Source: Nodosilinea sp. FACHB-141
GTDB taxonomy: Bacteria > Cyanobacteriota > Cyanobacteriia > Phormidesmidales > Phormidesmidaceae
Length of the DNA stretch: 64,000 nt
Assembly (NCBI RefSeq): GCF_014696135.1
Contig: NZ_JACJPP010000015.1
Location: 1-64,000 of the forward strand
Reading direction: 5' to 3'
Below, piece by piece: positions 16,989-31,292 of this stretch. The notes under the pieces were generated by a model. It worked only from the letters and a program-made list of their open reading frames with translations. It was not told where the DNA came from and did no database searches. Both the position numbers and the translations under genes were made by a program. Position 1 is the stretch's first letter. Every line of letters starts with the position of its first letter.

Positions 16989-17116
16989 TAAACAGTTTAA
17001 GCCCCAAGGTAGAAACGCTACGTATAAAACAGCAGCGGCTGAGAAAAATGGCAGTAGACAAGGGCGATCGCGCTGTCCTGACGTTACCGCTATTTGCCTA
17101 CGACCGAACCACTAAA

Positions 17117-17152
17117 AAACACCCCGGCTAACCTAGGTTAGCCGGGGTGTTT
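17117..17152 (-). terminator. Perfect terminator after rpoC2
   Basis: A perfect 36-base palindrome (arms AAACACCCCGGCTAACCT) lies 13 bases after the rpoC2 stop and runs on the minus strand into six T (the A-run at 17114-17119). It is a textbook Rho-independent terminator closing the RNA polymerase operon. Confidence 0.93.
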
Positions 17153-17164
17153 GAGGTAAATCGT

Positions 17165-20100
17165 CTAGAGGGCTTCGGTTTGGTCGTCGATCAAGAGATC
17201 ATCATCGATACCATCGATGCCAATGCCATTCCCCAGGCCGGGGAAGTCACCGTTGCCGCGTGGAGTGCCATCTTCCAACGACATGCCGCCGATCATCTCA
17301 TCGTCATTCAGCATGCTGAGGTTGCCCTCTAAGTCATAGCTGCGGGCGGTGAAGTCATCTAGCACCACGTCCTGGAGCACCATGTCGTCGTCCAAAATGG
17401 CCGACTCATAGGCCGGGTCAAGTTCCGGAGCCGGAGACTCCTCGTAGGCGTTATAGCCCGTCCCTGCCGGAATCAAACGACCAATGATGACGTTCTCCTT
17501 CAGGCCGCGCAGCCAGTCCGACTTGCCTTCGATCGCTGCTTCCGTGAGCACCCGGGTGGTTTCTTGGAAGCTAGCGGCAGAGATGAAGCTATCGGTGTTC
17601 AGCGAAGCTTTTGTGATCCCTAGCAGCACCGGCGTGTATTCCGCTGGGGCACCACCCGTGATCGCCATGGCCTCGTTGACCTGCTCCACCTGGTAGATTT
17701 CCACTAGCTCACCGGGCAGCATGGTGGTGTCGCCGCCGTCGTCAATTCGGCACTTCGACGACATCTGCCGCACAATCACCTCGGTGTGCTTGTCGGAAAT
17801 GTCGATGCCTTGGGACTGGTACACCGACTGCACCTCGTTCACCAAGAACGACTGCACTTCCTGCAAAGCTCCAAGCGCCGCATCGTGGATGCCCATGCCC
17901 AGGCTGAGGTTGTACTTAAAGAACACCTCCAGGATCTGGTGAGGGTTGGCGGGGCCGTCGGTGAGGTGCTCAGCAGTGCTGACCCGCTGGCCATCGGAGA
18001 CAATCACATTTTGGCCGGGGCTAATCGGATATTCCGTCACCACACCATCGTCTTCAATGATTTTGACCTCTACAGTCTCGTCATCGCTATAGACCACCTG
18101 GGCATTGCCGGGGCGCTCAGACAACACACAGGCCTCCTTAGGTTTGCGGGCCTCCAGTAGTTCCTCAATTCGGGGTAGACCCTGGATGATGTCGCCGGTT
18201 TTAGCCCGCTCAAACACCAGCAGCACCAGGTTGTCACCCCGTTGTACCAGGTCACCGTCTTCAATGTGCAGTACGGCACCGGTAGACACCCGGTAGGGAC
18301 GTGCCAGCCGTAAAGAGATTTGGCCGTCGTCGATGGCGGTGACTTGGCCCGACTCTTCGTGGGTCAGACCAGGAGCCAATTCAGTATCGGCCACCACCAG
18401 GTCGCCCACCTTCACGGTCGGTTGTTTGCCTTGGAGATCGACCTTCATACGGTCAGACTCTCGCACGACTAGCACGCGGCGAACCGCCTCTTGCCCTTCG
18501 CGAATACCGCGCACCTCACCCGCCTCTTTACAACGAATCTCAGTGCGGGCCACAACCGCGCCCGGCTCAATCTGCTGACCATCTTCCACCAGCAGACGGG
18601 TGACGGTGCTGCCCTGGGTTTGGTCAGCCACTACGTCACGGCGAATCACTTGGGTTTCGAGCACCACCATTTGCAGTCGCATCAGGTCAGCATCGCTGTC
18701 GTCGGGGACCAGCTCAATATCGGCCACGACGTGGGGTGATTCGTCTTCGATGTCGAGGACTAGCTGAGTGCGCAACAGCTCAACTCCAACCACCGACTTC
18801 ACCCGCTCTCCATCCTTAAAGGGAATCCGCTGGATGGCGCGCAGTTTGATCGAACCGGCGGCATCGGCGGCGCTATCTTGGCTGGGTACAGCGGGCTCGT
18901 TGGGCACCACGTATTCTTCCACCGGGCGCAGCAGCAGGGCGGGGCCATCGGGAGTCTCGACATACTCGATGTAGCGTAGGGCGTCAGCCACTAGTCCCGG
19001 CATCACCTCTTCCCCAGCGTTGACCAGGGTGCCATCGCGATCCATCACATCCTCGGGGGCATCCACCATGTGAATGTCGCCGGGTTTGACCAAGATCTCG
19101 CGCAGAATGTCGTTCTTCTGGGTGACTTCGACCACGCCGCTGTTTTGGCAGAAGATATCTTTAACGACCTCAGTGCCGGCTTCCAGGTACTGGCCGTCTT
19201 CTACCATCAGCAGAGAAATGTCTTTGTTAACCTCGTGGGCCTCCTCAGGAATCCACAGCAGGGTACCACCCTGAACGACTTCATAGCCCTGCTTCCCCTT
19301 ACCTTTTTTGGCCACATCGACCCCGGCAAACTTGACGATGCCGCCAGTTTGAGTATGGAAGCGATCGTCTTCGAGCTCAGCAATCACCTGGCCGCTGGTG
19401 ACCTTGGCCCCCGGCGTGGCAATCAGAGAAAACCGCTGACCATGGGCGGTCTCAATGAAGTAGTGCTCCCGACCCTGACCCTGCTCCTTGCGTACATGGG
19501 CTTGGTCAAGCATGACGGAGGCAGTGATGATTTCAACCTCGCGAGTGCCTTTTTCGTCGTCGGCTTCGGGCAAACGGACCAAACCACCCCGTTCAGTGGT
19601 GAGCTTGGTTTCAGCTAGGGTGTCATCGGCGTTGACGTAGTCGCCGTTGCGCACCACCGGCTCTGCACTGGGAGGCAGGTTGTAGACGTCACCGGCTAGT
19701 ACCCACAGCAGACCACCCCGCTGGGCTAAGCGAGTGGTGTTGCCCTGACGGTCAGTCTTTTCTTCCTGCACTAGGCCGGCAAATTTCACTTCCCCAGCCA
19801 GGTCAGAGGTCACGTCTTTGGTAGCCTTCTCGGTCACCTTGCGCGTGCGCCCCGCCGAGGGAAGCTCAGCTAAGAGCTGATCCTTTTGTACGGTTTCACC
19901 GTCATCAACAAACAGAATTGTGCCCTGGGGCAGCGATTCAGATTTATTCTTGCCGCTGCCCTCAATCACTACGTCAGCATTCGACTCGATCATCAACGCA
20001 TCTTCGCCGTAGCGGGTGCGGAAGGCGCGAGTCTTCAGATTTTTAGGCAGTTTTACGGTGCCATCCTTGCTGGCCCGGATGCGGGGAGCCACTTCGCCGG

Positions 20101-21154
20101 TAAAGGTACCGCCGGTGTGGAAGGTGCGCATGGTCATCTGGGTACCAGGCTCACCGATGGACTGAGCGGCAATGATGCCCACGGCTTCGCCCAGGTCAAC
20201 CATTTCAGAGTGGGCTAGGCTCCAGCCGTAGCAGAGGCGGCACACAGAGCGGGTAGCTTCGCAGGTGAGGGGCGATCGCACCACCACGCCTTCAACCCCA
20301 GCCTCAGCCAGCATTTCTGCCGTCTCTGGAGACACAGGATGGTCCTTCTCCAACAGCACCTCGCCGGTTTTGGGATGCGGCACATCTTCGGCGACCACCC
20401 GGCCCAGCAGACGGTTCTCCAAAGGAATCAGCACCCGCTCACCGTCAGTCATACTGCGCAGGGGAATGCCGCGGGTTGTACCGCAGTCGTGCTCCCGGAT
20501 GATCACATCTTGGGAAACGTCCACCAGACGGCGGGTGAGATAGCCTGAGTCGGCAGTTCGCAGCGCCGTATCTACCAGACCCTTACGAGCCCCGTAGGAG
20601 GAGATCACGTACTCGGTAACGGTCAGCCCCTCGCGAAAGTTCGTCTTAATGGGCAGGTCGATGATTTCCCCTTGAGGGTTCGCCATCAGACCCCGCATGC
20701 CCACCAGTTGGCGTACCTGGGAGATGTTTCCTCGGGCTCCCGAGAAGGCCATCATGTACACCGAGTTGAGAGGATTGTTTTCCTTAAAGTTCTTCACCAC
20801 CTGGTCTTTCAGCTCTTCGCTGGTGTCGTTCCAGGTGTCGATTACCTTAGTGAGACGCTCTACTTCAGTGATTTCGCCCCGAGTATACCGCTCTTCGGTA
20901 ATGCGAATGTCCTCTTCGGCAGCAGCTAGCATGCCCTTTTTCTCCTGGGGTACCTGGAGATCTTCCACGCTGATGGAGACTCCAGCCCGGGTGGCGTACT
21001 TAAAGCCCAAGTCTTTGATGCGATCGGCCATCTGGGACGTGCGGGCGGTGCCGTAGTGGGTAAACGACCAAGAGATCAGCTTTTTGAGCTGCTTCTTGTC
21101 GATAATCCGGTTCCGAAAGGTCAGAGAGGTTTGAGGTGCCCCTTGCTCAGCCAT
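17165..21154 (-). CDS. rpoC2: DNA-directed RNA polymerase subunit beta' (RpoC2)
   Basis: The 1329-residue protein is the C-terminal half of beta', separate from RpoC1 as in all cyanobacteria and plastids. The N-terminal part has [32 protein letters not shown] (rim helices and trigger-loop neighbourhood), [19 protein letters not shown] of the trigger loop and a zinc-binding set near residues 305-320 ([15 protein letters not shown]). Between the trigger-loop halves lies the large lineage-specific insertion of sandwich-barrel hybrid motifs. After it comes [18 protein letters not shown], then [12 protein letters not shown] and [32 protein letters not shown]. The C-terminus is acidic. Last gene of the operon. 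Confidence 0.98.
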   Translation of the reverse strand: MAEQGAPQTSLTFRNRIIDKKQLKKLISWSFTHYGTARTSQMADRIKDLGFKYATRAGVSISVEDLQVPQEKKGMLAAAEEDIRITEERYTRGEITEVERLTKVIDTWNDTSEELKDQVVKNFKENNPLNSVYMMAFSGARGNISQVRQLVGMRGLMANPQGEIIDLPIKTNFREGLTVTEYVISSYGARKGLVDTALRTADSGYLTRRLVDVSQDVIIREHDCGTTRGIPLRSMTDGERVLIPLENRLLGRVVAEDVPHPKTGEVLLEKDHPVSPETAEMLAEAGVEGVVVRSPLTCEATRSVCRLCYGWSLAHSEMVDLGEAVGIIAAQSIGEPGTQMTMRTFHTGGTFTGEVAPRIRASKDGTVKLPKNLKTRAFRTRYGEDALMIESNADVVIEGSGKNKSESLPQGTILFVDDGETVQKDQLLAELPSAGRTRKVTEKATKDVTSDLAGEVKFAGLVQEEKTDRQGNTTRLAQRGGLLWVLAGDVYNLPPSAEPVVRNGDYVNADDTLAETKLTTERGGLVRLPEADDEKGTREVEIITASVMLDQAHVRKEQGQGREHYFIETAHGQRFSLIATPGAKVTSGQVIAELEDDRFHTQTGGIVKFAGVDVAKKGKGKQGYEVVQGGTLLWIPEEAHEVNKDISLLMVEDGQYLEAGTEVVKDIFCQNSGVVEVTQKNDILREILVKPGDIHMVDAPEDVMDRDGTLVNAGEEVMPGLVADALRYIEYVETPDGPALLLRPVEEYVVPNEPAVPSQDSAADAAGSIKLRAIQRIPFKDGERVKSVVGVELLRTQLVLDIEDESPHVVADIELVPDDSDADLMRLQMVVLETQVIRRDVVADQTQGSTVTRLLVEDGQQIEPGAVVARTEIRCKEAGEVRGIREGQEAVRRVLVVRESDRMKVDLQGKQPTVKVGDLVVADTELAPGLTHEESGQVTAIDDGQISLRLARPYRVSTGAVLHIEDGDLVQRGDNLVLLVFERAKTGDIIQGLPRIEELLEARKPKEACVLSERPGNAQVVYSDDETVEVKIIEDDGVVTEYPISPGQNVIVSDGQRVSTAEHLTDGPANPHQILEVFFKYNLSLGMGIHDAALGALQEVQSFLVNEVQSVYQSQGIDISDKHTEVIVRQMSSKCRIDDGGDTTMLPGELVEIYQVEQVNEAMAITGGAPAEYTPVLLGITKASLNTDSFISAASFQETTRVLTEAAIEGKSDWLRGLKENVIIGRLIPAGTGYNAYEESPAPELDPAYESAILDDDMVLQDVVLDDFTARSYDLEGNLSMLNDDEMIGGMSLEDGTPRGNGDFPGLGNGIGIDGIDDDLLIDDQTEAL

Positions 21155-21209
21155 AGGTTTCGCCCTTGTGTAGTGATGTTCGTGCTGTGTCGGTGTTGTG
21201 GTGTGGCCC

Positions 21210-23084
21210 CTAGCCTGCGATCGCGTCGAGCACCGCCTTGTTGTAGATAATGCGGCCCGCTGTGGTCTTGATGTACTGGGAGATCAGCTTGCCTTCGCTG
21301 TCTAGTCGCACCCGGCGATCGGGGTAAATTTCGGTGATGCTGCCATCCTCAGATTCCATCCGCTCTGGAGACGTGTTCTTAGGCTGGTCAGACTCCACTT
21401 CGCCGTCAAACCGCAGCCAAACCTTAGAGTGAAGATCGACCACGCCCTGCTCGAAGGCCATGATGGCGTCTTCCATACTGCCAAAGTAGTGGCCCTCGCC
21501 TTTGACGGCGTCGGGGTTCTCCGCTGTTAGGTAGTAGCAGCCCAATACCATGTCCTGGGACGGGGTAATAATCGGCTGGCCAGTAGCAGGCGACAGCACA
21601 TTGTTCGAAGCCAGCATCAGCAGACGCGCCTCCGACTGCGCCTCAAGGGACAGCGGTACGTGCACGGCCATCTGGTCACCGTCAAAGTCAGCGTTAAAGG
21701 CCGGACACACCAACGGGTGCAGCTGAATCGCTCGCCCTTCTACTAGGATGGGTTCAAAGGCCTGAATGCCTAGACGGTGTAGGGTCGGTGCCCGGTTTAA
21801 CATGACTGGGTGGCTCTCAATCACCTCTTCCAGCACGTCCCATACACTGGGGTCGTTGTGCTGAATCAGCTTCTTCGCCGCCTTGATGTTGTTGACCAGT
21901 CCCTGGCGAATCAACCGGTGGATCACAAAGGGCTGAAACAGTTCGATCGCCATCTCCCGAGGCAAACCGCACTGGTGAATCTGCAGCTTAGGCCCGACCA
22001 CAATGACAGAACGGCCAGAGTAGTCAACCCGCTTACCCAACAGGTTCTGTCGGAAGCGTCCCTGCTTACCCTCAATGATGTCGGAGAGCGACTTCAGCGG
22101 GCGATTGTTGGCCCCCACTACGGTGCGACCCCGGCGACCGTTGTCGATCAGCGCATCTACCGCCTCTTGCAACATCCGCTTTTCGTTACGGACGATGATT
22201 TCAGGAGCCAAAATCTCCTGAAGGCGAGCCAGTCGGTTGTTGCGGTTGATCACCCGACGATAGAGATCGTTCAGGTCAGAGGTCGCAAAACGGCCGCCGT
22301 CCAGCTGCACCATAGGCCTTAAGTCGGGCGGAATCACCGGAATTACGTCCAGCACCATCCACTCGGTCTTAGAGCCTGTAGCGATGAAGTTATCGATCAC
22401 CCGCAGACGCTTGATCAGCTTGGCCCGCTTCTGGCCCTTAGAGTTGGCGATGTCTTCCCGCAGCTTTTCCGCCGTGGCTTCTAGCTCCAAATCCTCTAGC
22501 AGCCGCTGGAGAGCTTCAGCACCAATGCCGACCTCTACCCCTGCTAGCTCAGTCTCTTCGTCGTAGAGCTGGTCCTCAATTTCAATCCACTGGTCTTCCG
22601 TCAGCAGCTGCTTATAGCTGAGATTCTCGGCATTACCCGCATCCAGCACCACGTAGGCGTTGAAGTAGACAATCTGCTCCACGTCCCGCAGCGGCATATC
22701 GAGCAGAATGGCGATATAGCTGGGAATGCCCTTTAAGTACCACACGTGGGCCACTGGAGCAGCCAGCTTGATGTAGCCCATGCGGTGACGACGCACCCGC
22801 GATTCGGTTACCTCTACCCCGCAGCGCTCACACACAATGCCGCGATGGCGCACACGCTTGTACTTACCACAGTGGCATTCCCAATCCTTGGCGGGGCCAA
22901 AGATGCGCTCACAGAACAGCCCGTCCATTTCGGGCTTGAGAGTACGGTAGTTAATGGTTTCAGGTTTGGTTACTTCCCCTACGATTTGCCCGTTGGGCAG
23001 GGTGCGTTCCCCCCACTGGCGAATGCGTTCTGGGGAGGCTAATCCAATTTTGACGTAGTCAAACCGTTGTTCTAGCTTGGCCAT
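21210..23084 (-). CDS. rpoC1: DNA-directed RNA polymerase subunit gamma (RpoC1)
   Basis: The 624-residue subunit corresponds to the N-terminal half of bacterial beta'. It includes the zinc-finger cysteines (CHCGKYKR...CERCGVEV), the clamp and lid regions and the catalytic loop [12 protein letters not shown], whose three Asp bind the active-site magnesium. The ATG at 23084 ([14 protein letters not shown]) is the usual start and has AAGGA about eleven bases upstream; the open frame to 23123 is ignored. It lies between rpoB and rpoC2, with a 55-base gap to the latter. Confidence 0.98.
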   Translation of the reverse strand: MAKLEQRFDYVKIGLASPERIRQWGERTLPNGQIVGEVTKPETINYRTLKPEMDGLFCERIFGPAKDWECHCGKYKRVRHRGIVCERCGVEVTESRVRRHRMGYIKLAAPVAHVWYLKGIPSYIAILLDMPLRDVEQIVYFNAYVVLDAGNAENLSYKQLLTEDQWIEIEDQLYDEETELAGVEVGIGAEALQRLLEDLELEATAEKLREDIANSKGQKRAKLIKRLRVIDNFIATGSKTEWMVLDVIPVIPPDLRPMVQLDGGRFATSDLNDLYRRVINRNNRLARLQEILAPEIIVRNEKRMLQEAVDALIDNGRRGRTVVGANNRPLKSLSDIIEGKQGRFRQNLLGKRVDYSGRSVIVVGPKLQIHQCGLPREMAIELFQPFVIHRLIRQGLVNNIKAAKKLIQHNDPSVWDVLEEVIESHPVMLNRAPTLHRLGIQAFEPILVEGRAIQLHPLVCPAFNADFDGDQMAVHVPLSLEAQSEARLLMLASNNVLSPATGQPIITPSQDMVLGCYYLTAENPDAVKGEGHYFGSMEDAIMAFEQGVVDLHSKVWLRFDGEVESDQPKNTSPERMESEDGSITEIYPDRRVRLDSEGKLISQYIKTTAGRIIYNKAVLDAIAG

Positions 23085-23187
23085 GCTGGGTATTTTCCTT
23101 GTAAGCGCGCGCGGTCTGATCAATGCAGGTTTAAGCCGACCCCCGGAACTGGGTCAGATTCAATTCCGGGGTCGAATCAGGGACAGG

Positions 23188-26100
23188 CTAGTCTTCTACT
23201 TCCTCTAGCTCTTCATCCCGGGCGATGGACTCGTAGGTGGGACGAGACGGGGTGCGGCGACTATTGACGTCGGCCATCAGATCTACTTCGGTATCGCGGC
23301 TGGTGCCGTCTTCCCGAGTTTCTACTTTGTGCACCGCAATGTCTAAACAGAGAGACTGTAGCTCTCGCATCAGAACCTTGAAGGACTCAGGAGTGCCCGG
23401 TCGAGGAATCGACTTGCCCTTAACAATCGCATTCAACGCCTCATTGCGCCCCTGCATATCGTCCGACTTGACCGTTAGCAACTCTTGGAGGGTGTAGGCT
23501 GCTCCAAAAGCTTCCAAAGCCCAAACTTCCATTTCTCCAAAACGCTGACCACCCTGCTGGGCCTTGCCACCCAGAGGCTGCTGAGTCACCAGAGAGTAAG
23601 GGCCGGTAGAACGGGCGTGGATCTTGTCGTCAACTAGGTGCACCAGCTTCAGCATGTAGGCTCTACCAACTGTAATAGCCTTATCAAAAGCTTCGCCGGT
23701 ACGACCATCTCGCAGCACAATTTTGCCGGGGTCGTCAGGGTTGAAGATCCAGTCTTTGCCGCTGGTTTCTCGGGCCTCCATCAGCTTGCCGTGAGTGGAG
23801 TTTCGAGAGGCCTCCTCTCCGTACATCTCGTCGAAGGGAATCACCTTAAAGCGACAATCAAGGTTGTCGGCAGCCCAGCCCAGCAGGCACTCAAACACCT
23901 GCCCCACGTTCATACGGGAAGGGACCCCAAGCGGGTTGAGGGCAATGTCAATGGGAGTGCCATCGGGCAGGTAGGGCATATCTTCAATGGGCAAAATGCG
24001 GGAGATAATTCCCTTATTGCCGTGGCGACCAGCCATCTTGTCGCCCACCTGAATCTTGCGCTTTTGGGCCACATAGACCCGCACCACCATGTTGGCGCCA
24101 GGGGGCAGCTCATCGCCCTGCTCTCGGGTAAACACCCGCACATCGACAACCCGACCTTTCTCCCCGTTGGGCACTCGTAGAGAGTTATCGCGCACATCTC
24201 GGGCTTTTTCACCAAAGATGGCCCGCAACAGCTTTTCTTCTGGGGGTTGGTCAGACTCGCCCTTAGGCGTGACCTTGCCCACCAGAATATCGCCCGACTC
24301 TACCCAAGCCCCAATACGAATGATCCCGGTTTCGTCAAGCTGACGCAGGGCGTCTTCGCCAACGTTGGGAATTTCTCGGGTGATTTCCTCGGGGCCAAGC
24401 TTAGTCTGGCGCGCCTCGATCTCAAACTTCTCCACGTGAATGGAGGTGTAGACGTCGTCGTACACCAAACGCTCGCTGAGCAGGATAGCGTCCTCGTAGT
24501 TGTAGCCCTCCCAGGGCATATAGGCGACCAAGACGTTTTGCCCTAGCGCCAGTTCACCGCCCTCGGTAGCAGAGCCATCGGCGAGCACCTGGCCCGACTG
24601 CACCTTTTCCCCAGGAAATACGATGGGGCGCTGGTTCAGACAGGTGTCCTGGTTAGAACGCTGATACTTTTGCAGTTCGTACTCGTGGACGTTGCCTTCG
24701 GGATCGCGAACCTTGATCAGATCGGCATCCAGGTAGACGATTTCCCCGTCGGTGCGGCTGATGATCACCATGCCCGAGTCGCGAGCCGCCTGAGCTTCTA
24801 AGCCAGTGCCTACCAAGGGGCGCTCAGGCTGAAGCAGAGGTACCGCCTGACGCTGCATGTTCGAGCCCATCAGTGCCCGGTTGGCGTCGTCGTGCTCTAG
24901 GAAAGGAATCAGCGAGGTAGCCACAGAGATAATCTGCACAGGCGACACCGCGACATAATCCACCTCAGTGGAATCGGTGGTGGTGAAATCTTGGCGGTAG
25001 CGCACCGGGATCGTGCTGCCAATGATGTAGCCGTTTTCGTCGGTGGCGATGTCACCAGGGGCGACCCGCAGATCGTCTTCCTCATCGGCGGTCATGTAGA
25101 TAGGCTCGACGTCTTTGAAGACTCGACCGTTCTCAGCTTTGAAGAAGGGGGTCTCGATGAAGCCGAACTCATTAACACGGGCGTGAGTAGCTAGAGAGCC
25201 GATCAGACCAGCGTTAGGGCCTTCCGGAGTCTCAATGGGGCAAATACGTCCGTAGTGGGAGGGGTGAATATCCCGCACGGCAAAGCCGGCACGCTCGCGG
25301 GTGAGACCGCCAGGGCCGAGGGCGCTAATGCGTCGCTTGTGGGTCAGCTCCGCCAGGGGGTTGGTTTGATCCATAAACTGGGAGAGCTGGCTGGAGCCAA
25401 AGAACTCCTTGATGGCGGCTACCAGAGGCTTCGGGTTGACCAAAGATGCAGGGGTGAGCGAGTCTGAGTCAGAAACGGTCATGCGTTCCCGAATGATGCG
25501 CTCTAAGCGGTTTAGACCTACCCGCACCTGGTTTTGCAGTAGCTCACCCACGGAGCGCACCCGGCGGTTGCCGAGGTGGTCGATGTCGTCAATTGAACCG
25601 ATATCAAATTCGAGGTTAATTAGGTAGTCGATCGCCGACAGAATATCGGTGGGAGTCAGCACCCGAGTGGCATCAGGTACGTTGAGGCGCAGCTTGCGGT
25701 TGAGCTTATAGCGACCCACCCGCCCCAGGTCATAGCGCTTGGGGTCAGAGAAGCGCGAGTGCAGCAATTGCTCACCGCCAGCCACTGTGGGCGGCTCGCC
25801 AGGACGCAGCTTGCGGTAAAGCTCTAACAGCGCCTCTTCTTCGCTGAACTGGCCCTCTTTCTCAATAGTTTTTTGGAAGTAGTCAGGGTGACGCAGAGAG
25901 TCGAAAATCTCGTTGTCCGTTAGCCCTAACGCCTTAAGCAGCACCTGAGCCGATAGCTTGCGGGTTTTGTCGATGCGAACCCAGACCAGATCGTTTTTGT
26001 CGGTCTCAAACTTCAGCCAGGCACCCCGGTTGGGGATCAGGTTGGCGTTGTAAGTGCGACGACCGTTTTTGTCGGTCTCGGCCTTGTAGTAAACCCCAGG

Positions 26101-26496
26101 GCTACGCACGATCTGGTTAACAATGACTCGCTCTGCACCGTTGATAATGAAGGTGCCGCGATCGGTCATCAGAGGCAAGTCGCCGATGAAGACTTCCTGT
26201 TCCTTAATTTCCCCGGTTTCTTTGTTGATTAGCCGGGTAGGCACGTACATCTGCACGGCGTAGGTAGCATCCCGCCGCTTGGCTTCATCAACGTCATATT
26301 TGGGGCTTTTTAGCTTGTACTGCTTGCCGAGGAAATGCAGCTCAAGTTTGCCGGTATAGTCGGTAATAGGAGAAAAGCTTTCCAGCTCTTCGATCAACCC
26401 TTCTTCCAGGAACCAGCGAAAACTAGACCGCTGAATTTCTACCAGGTCAGGCAGAACAAAGTTAGGGGGAGCTTGGTAAACGGTGGTTTCAGTCAT
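23188..26496 (-). CDS. rpoB: DNA-directed RNA polymerase subunit beta
   Basis: The 1102-residue beta subunit contains the rifampicin-pocket region ([29 protein letters not shown]), the [19 protein letters not shown] block, the loop [18 protein letters not shown] and the C-terminal clamp-contact region [20 protein letters not shown]. The ATG at 26496 ([10 protein letters not shown]) has AGGAG at the right distance; the open extension to 26565 lies between genes and is rejected. It sits between tatD and rpoC1. The pocket reads Gln-Leu-Ser-Gln-Phe-Met-Asp, with no obvious resistance substitution. Confidence 0.98.
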   Translation of the reverse strand: MTETTVYQAPPNFVLPDLVEIQRSSFRWFLEEGLIEELESFSPITDYTGKLELHFLGKQYKLKSPKYDVDEAKRRDATYAVQMYVPTRLINKETGEIKEQEVFIGDLPLMTDRGTFIINGAERVIVNQIVRSPGVYYKAETDKNGRRTYNANLIPNRGAWLKFETDKNDLVWVRIDKTRKLSAQVLLKALGLTDNEIFDSLRHPDYFQKTIEKEGQFSEEEALLELYRKLRPGEPPTVAGGEQLLHSRFSDPKRYDLGRVGRYKLNRKLRLNVPDATRVLTPTDILSAIDYLINLEFDIGSIDDIDHLGNRRVRSVGELLQNQVRVGLNRLERIIRERMTVSDSDSLTPASLVNPKPLVAAIKEFFGSSQLSQFMDQTNPLAELTHKRRISALGPGGLTRERAGFAVRDIHPSHYGRICPIETPEGPNAGLIGSLATHARVNEFGFIETPFFKAENGRVFKDVEPIYMTADEEDDLRVAPGDIATDENGYIIGSTIPVRYRQDFTTTDSTEVDYVAVSPVQIISVATSLIPFLEHDDANRALMGSNMQRQAVPLLQPERPLVGTGLEAQAARDSGMVIISRTDGEIVYLDADLIKVRDPEGNVHEYELQKYQRSNQDTCLNQRPIVFPGEKVQSGQVLADGSATEGGELALGQNVLVAYMPWEGYNYEDAILLSERLVYDDVYTSIHVEKFEIEARQTKLGPEEITREIPNVGEDALRQLDETGIIRIGAWVESGDILVGKVTPKGESDQPPEEKLLRAIFGEKARDVRDNSLRVPNGEKGRVVDVRVFTREQGDELPPGANMVVRVYVAQKRKIQVGDKMAGRHGNKGIISRILPIEDMPYLPDGTPIDIALNPLGVPSRMNVGQVFECLLGWAADNLDCRFKVIPFDEMYGEEASRNSTHGKLMEARETSGKDWIFNPDDPGKIVLRDGRTGEAFDKAITVGRAYMLKLVHLVDDKIHARSTGPYSLVTQQPLGGKAQQGGQRFGEMEVWALEAFGAAYTLQELLTVKSDDMQGRNEALNAIVKGKSIPRPGTPESFKVLMRELQSLCLDIAVHKVETREDGTSRDTEVDLMADVNSRRTPSRPTYESIARDEELEEVED

Positions 26497-26602
26497 GGGT
26501 CTCCTAGTGCAGGTTGGCCAGGTGCAGGTGGCCAAGATCAACGACGCGTCTGGAACAGAAGGCAACAGCGAACGAATTGCCTTGCTTAATTAAGCTAACG
26601 GT

Positions 26603-27445
26603 CTAACCGGCCGCTGGGGTCGGAAGACGAAATGTATCGGCATCAGCAGAAGAAAATACAAGGGACTTGGGTAAGTTAAACAACGTCACAGCGTTATGAG
26701 TAGTGATCTGGGCTAAAGCCTCAAATTCAATCTGGCGCAGCTCGGCTAGATGGGTCGCCACATGATATACAAAGGCTGGCTGGTTGCGTCGCTCCTTGCG
26801 GCGAGGCTCAGGGGTCAGAAAAGGACAGTCGGTTTCGACTAGCAGTCGATCGCTGGGTACCATCTGAGCTGAAGCCTTGACCTGATGGGCATTCTTAAAG
26901 GTAACGATGCCGCTAAAGCTGATGTAGAAGCCCAGATCTAGAAACGTTTGAGTTTCTTCTGGAGTGCCCGCCCAGCAGTGCATTACCCCAGTGACAGGAC
27001 CAACAGTGAGCTGAAACTCTCGAATTACTTCAGCAGTAGCCGAGGCCGCATCTCGACAATGAACGATGACCGGTAGATTTTGGCGATAGGCAATGGTCAA
27101 CTGTTGCCAAAAAGCTTCGCGCTGTACGGCTTCATCATCGGCTTTGAAAAAGTCGAGGCCAGTCTCGCCGATAGCGACAACGCGACTATCAGAAATCGCC
27201 AGCTGAGCAATCTGGTCTGCCGTAGCACTACTCCACTTATCCATATCAAGGGGATGGAGCCCCACAGCCAGGAACAGCTCCGGAATGCGATCGGCGATGC
27301 GCTGCATGGCCGGAAAGTCTCCTGGCTCTACGCAGGAATGTACCAAAGCCAAAACCCCGGCCTGTCGCCAGGCCTGGGCTAGTTCGTCGAGATCCCCAGC
27401 GAACGATTCAAAGTTGAGATGTACGTGGGTATCAACCAGAGGCAT
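26603..27445 (-). CDS. tatD: TatD family metal-dependent hydrolase/DNase
   Basis: The 280-residue TIM-barrel enzyme has the family motifs: DTHVHLNF (first metal His pair), [17 protein letters not shown] (metal Glu), [19 protein letters not shown] and [12 protein letters not shown]. TatD proteins are 3'-5' DNases/RNases implicated in repair of oxidised DNA. In cyanobacteria the gene commonly precedes rpoB, as here. It is followed after about 100 bases by rpoB on the same strand and preceded by rpsT. Confidence 0.94.
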   Translation of the reverse strand: MPLVDTHVHLNFESFAGDLDELAQAWRQAGVLALVHSCVEPGDFPAMQRIADRIPELFLAVGLHPLDMDKWSSATADQIAQLAISDSRVVAIGETGLDFFKADDEAVQREAFWQQLTIAYRQNLPVIVHCRDAASATAEVIREFQLTVGPVTGVMHCWAGTPEETQTFLDLGFYISFSGIVTFKNAHQVKASAQMVPSDRLLVETDCPFLTPEPRRKERRNQPAFVYHVATHLAELRQIEFEALAQITTHNAVTLFNLPKSLVFSSADADTFRLPTPAAG

Positions 27446-27496
27446 AGGGAATGCAGCGACAAAAACGGCAGGCAGCGCAGGTCAACCCAAAGGTGC

Positions 27497-27799
27497 CTAA
27501 GACGCAGCCCCTGCCGCCTCCTGAGCCTTGATTGCCCGGGCTATACGCGACTTCTTACGAGCCCCGGTGTTGGGGTGAAGTACACCACGCTTAACGGCTT
27601 TGTCGATCTTGCTGTAGGCGGCGGCCATAGTAGATTCGACCTGTTTGAGGGAGTCGGGGCTAGGGTCAGCCTGATGAGCCTCGACCGCAGCGAGGTAGTT
27701 TTTGGTTAGGGTTTTAACCGCCGATTTATAGGACCGGTTATGGAGCCGATTGCGCTCGGCAACTTCAATTCGTTTCAGTGCAGACTTAATGTTTGCCAC
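27497..27799 (-). CDS. rpsT: 30S ribosomal protein S20
   Basis: The 100-residue basic protein binds 16S rRNA early in 30S assembly. It starts at a GTG (27799) reading [18 protein letters not shown], which matches the universal MANIKSA start of S20; the open frame continuing to 27850 is not used. The C-terminal [19 protein letters not shown] is diagnostic. It heads the rpsT-tatD-rpoB-rpoC1-rpoC2 cluster and is divergent from hisD across about 220 bases, which should contain the cluster promoter. Confidence 0.96.
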   Translation of the reverse strand: MANIKSALKRIEVAERNRLHNRSYKSAVKTLTKNYLAAVEAHQADPSPDSLKQVESTMAAAYSKIDKAVKRGVLHPNTGARKKSRIARAIKAQEAAGAAS

Positions 27800-28022
27800 A
27801 GTTCGCCCTAGCTTAACAAGATTAATTGACTGGATAAAACATGTTAGCACCTAACCGAGTTATTGGCGTGATTGAATGCATTGGTTTCCTGCCAAATTAG
27901 TCTTTAGATCGACTAGGATGTTAGAACGCTGGCGTTGACTGCCTTTCAGGGATACTCAACCTCCCTTTGAGGGGCAACCTGGCCAACTGCACCTTGCTGG
28001 CTTATCGGGATTCCTAGCTGTA

Positions 28023-29345
28023 ATGCTCCGCATCACTCATCAGCTAACTGAGGCAAGAACAGAGCTGCAACGCATCTGTGCCCGCACCCACGACGACCAG
28101 GTCGTTCACAAGGAAGCAACAGTTCGAGAAATTTTGCACGCGGTTCGGCGCCAGGGAGACCAGGCGCTGTTGCAGTACACAGCAGATTTTGACGGCGTTA
28201 CCCTGGCTGCTGAGGGTTTGCGCTTTTCGGGAGCGGAGCTGGATGCTGCTTACCAACAGGTTAGTAAGGGCTTGCTGGATGCGATTCGTCTGGCCTGCAA
28301 AAATGTAGAGTCGTTTCATCGTCAGCGGGTACCCCAAAGCTGGGTGCGGTTTGAGGACAATGGGGTGGTACTCGGTAAGCGCTATACCCCTGTCGACCGA
28401 GCTGGGCTCTATGTGCCTGGTGGGCGCGCTTCCTATCCCAGTACCGTGATTATGAACGCTATTCCGGCTCGGGTAGCTGGGGTACCTAGAATCGTGATGG
28501 TGACTCCGCCTGGCAAAACCGGCACGGTCAACCCTGCCGTGTTGGTTGCGGCTCAGGAGGCTGGGATCACAGAGATTTATCGGGTTGGAGGAGCTCAGGC
28601 GATCGCGGCTCTAGCCTATGGTACGGAGACGATTCCGGCGGTAGATGTGATTACTGGCCCTGGCAATATTTATGTGACGCTGGCTAAAAAGCTGGTGTTT
28701 GGGACGGTAGGTATTGACTCCTTAGCAGGGCCTTCAGAAGTGTTGGTGATTGCTGACCACACGGCCAATCCGGCCCATGTGGCCGCCGACCTGCTAGCTC
28801 AGGCTGAACATGACCCGATCGCCGCTGCGATTTTAATTACTACCAGTGCTTCTCTAGCAGAGCAGGTGGCGGCTGAGGTAGATCGGCAGCTCCTAGGCCA
28901 TCCGCGCCAGACGCTGACGGAGAAGGCGATCGCAAACTATGGTTTGGCAGTTGTTGTCGATAGCCTAGAGCTAGCCGCCGACCTTTCCAATGGCTTTGCG
29001 CCCGAACACCTTCAGTTAGAGGTCGCCGAACCCTGGGATTTGCTGGAGCAGGTTCGTCACGCTGGAGCAATCTTTTTAGGGCACTCGACCCCGGAAGCGG
29101 TGGGCGATTACCTAGCTGGGCCTAACCACACCCTGCCCACCTCTGGGGCCGCCCGCTATGCTTCACCCCTGTCCACTGAAACTTTCATGAAGCACTCTAG
29201 CCTGATGCAGTATTCGCCGGAGGCGCTGCGGGGAGTGGCCGAGGCGATCGCTGTGCTGACTGAAACCGAAGGACTACCCTCCCATGGCGACTCAGTGGAG
29301 CGGCGAGTGCGGCCTGACAGCAGCGACGGTGCCTCTAGCCTTTGA
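28023..29345 (+). CDS. hisD: Histidinol dehydrogenase
   Basis: The 440-residue enzyme oxidises histidinol to histidine in two NAD-dependent steps. Visible family blocks are RYTPVDRAGLYVPGGRASYP, RVGGAQAIAALAYGT, VDVITGPGNIYVTLAKK, DSLAGPSEVLVIAD with the zinc-binding DLLAQAEHDP, NGFAPEHLQLE and the zinc His/Asp region AVGDYLAGPNHTLPT. Full length, with a slightly extended C-terminus. The start at 28023 (MLRITHQ) fits the family. pyrG follows on the same strand after about 97 bases and may or may not share its transcript. Confidence 0.96.
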   Translation: MLRITHQLTEARTELQRICARTHDDQVVHKEATVREILHAVRRQGDQALLQYTADFDGVTLAAEGLRFSGAELDAAYQQVSKGLLDAIRLACKNVESFHRQRVPQSWVRFEDNGVVLGKRYTPVDRAGLYVPGGRASYPSTVIMNAIPARVAGVPRIVMVTPPGKTGTVNPAVLVAAQEAGITEIYRVGGAQAIAALAYGTETIPAVDVITGPGNIYVTLAKKLVFGTVGIDSLAGPSEVLVIADHTANPAHVAADLLAQAEHDPIAAAILITTSASLAEQVAAEVDRQLLGHPRQTLTEKAIANYGLAVVVDSLELAADLSNGFAPEHLQLEVAEPWDLLEQVRHAGAIFLGHSTPEAVGDYLAGPNHTLPTSGAARYASPLSTETFMKHSSLMQYSPEALRGVAEAIAVLTETEGLPSHGDSVERRVRPDSSDGASSL

Positions 29346-29436
29346 TAACGCACCCGATTCCAATGATTAAAGATGGGCGGGGTGCCTGTTGCCTGTGGCA
29401 CAATTAACGGGTTCACGCTTCTGGGGTCTGGGTTGA

Positions 29437-31089
<1,653 letters not shown>

Positions 31090-31133
31090 ACCCGTTCTCT
31101 AGCTAGCGCAACCAGCCCTTCGCTGTCGCCGGT

Positions 31134-31163
31134 GGGCATTGACACGGTTTTGTGTGAATGCCC
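31134..31163 (+). terminator. Hairpin downstream of pyrG
   Basis: GGGCATTGACAC and GTGTGAATGCCC pair at eleven of twelve positions around a six-base loop. It lies between converging pyrG and the cyclase gene. There is no T-run, so terminator activity is likely but not certain. Confidence 0.45.
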
Positions 31164-31292
31164 TCAAGGCGAGCGTCACGGTTTTCAATTCAGGGCGTTT
31201 GCCTAGCGGAATAGCCAGGTATCCGTAGCCGTTCTGCCGCTCCCACAGCCTAGGCGGTTGGGAACACCGAGAGTGTGGGAACGGGGCAGTCC

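Noticed and set aside
16443..16991. Open reading frame of 182 codons across rnc and rnpB
   Set aside because: It lies antisense to rnc and rnpB, whose identities are certain, and its product resembles no protein.
19070..19618. 182-codon frame opposite rpoC2
   Set aside because: Antisense shadow. The same holds for 23638-24180 and 21810-22322 opposite rpoB and rpoC1.
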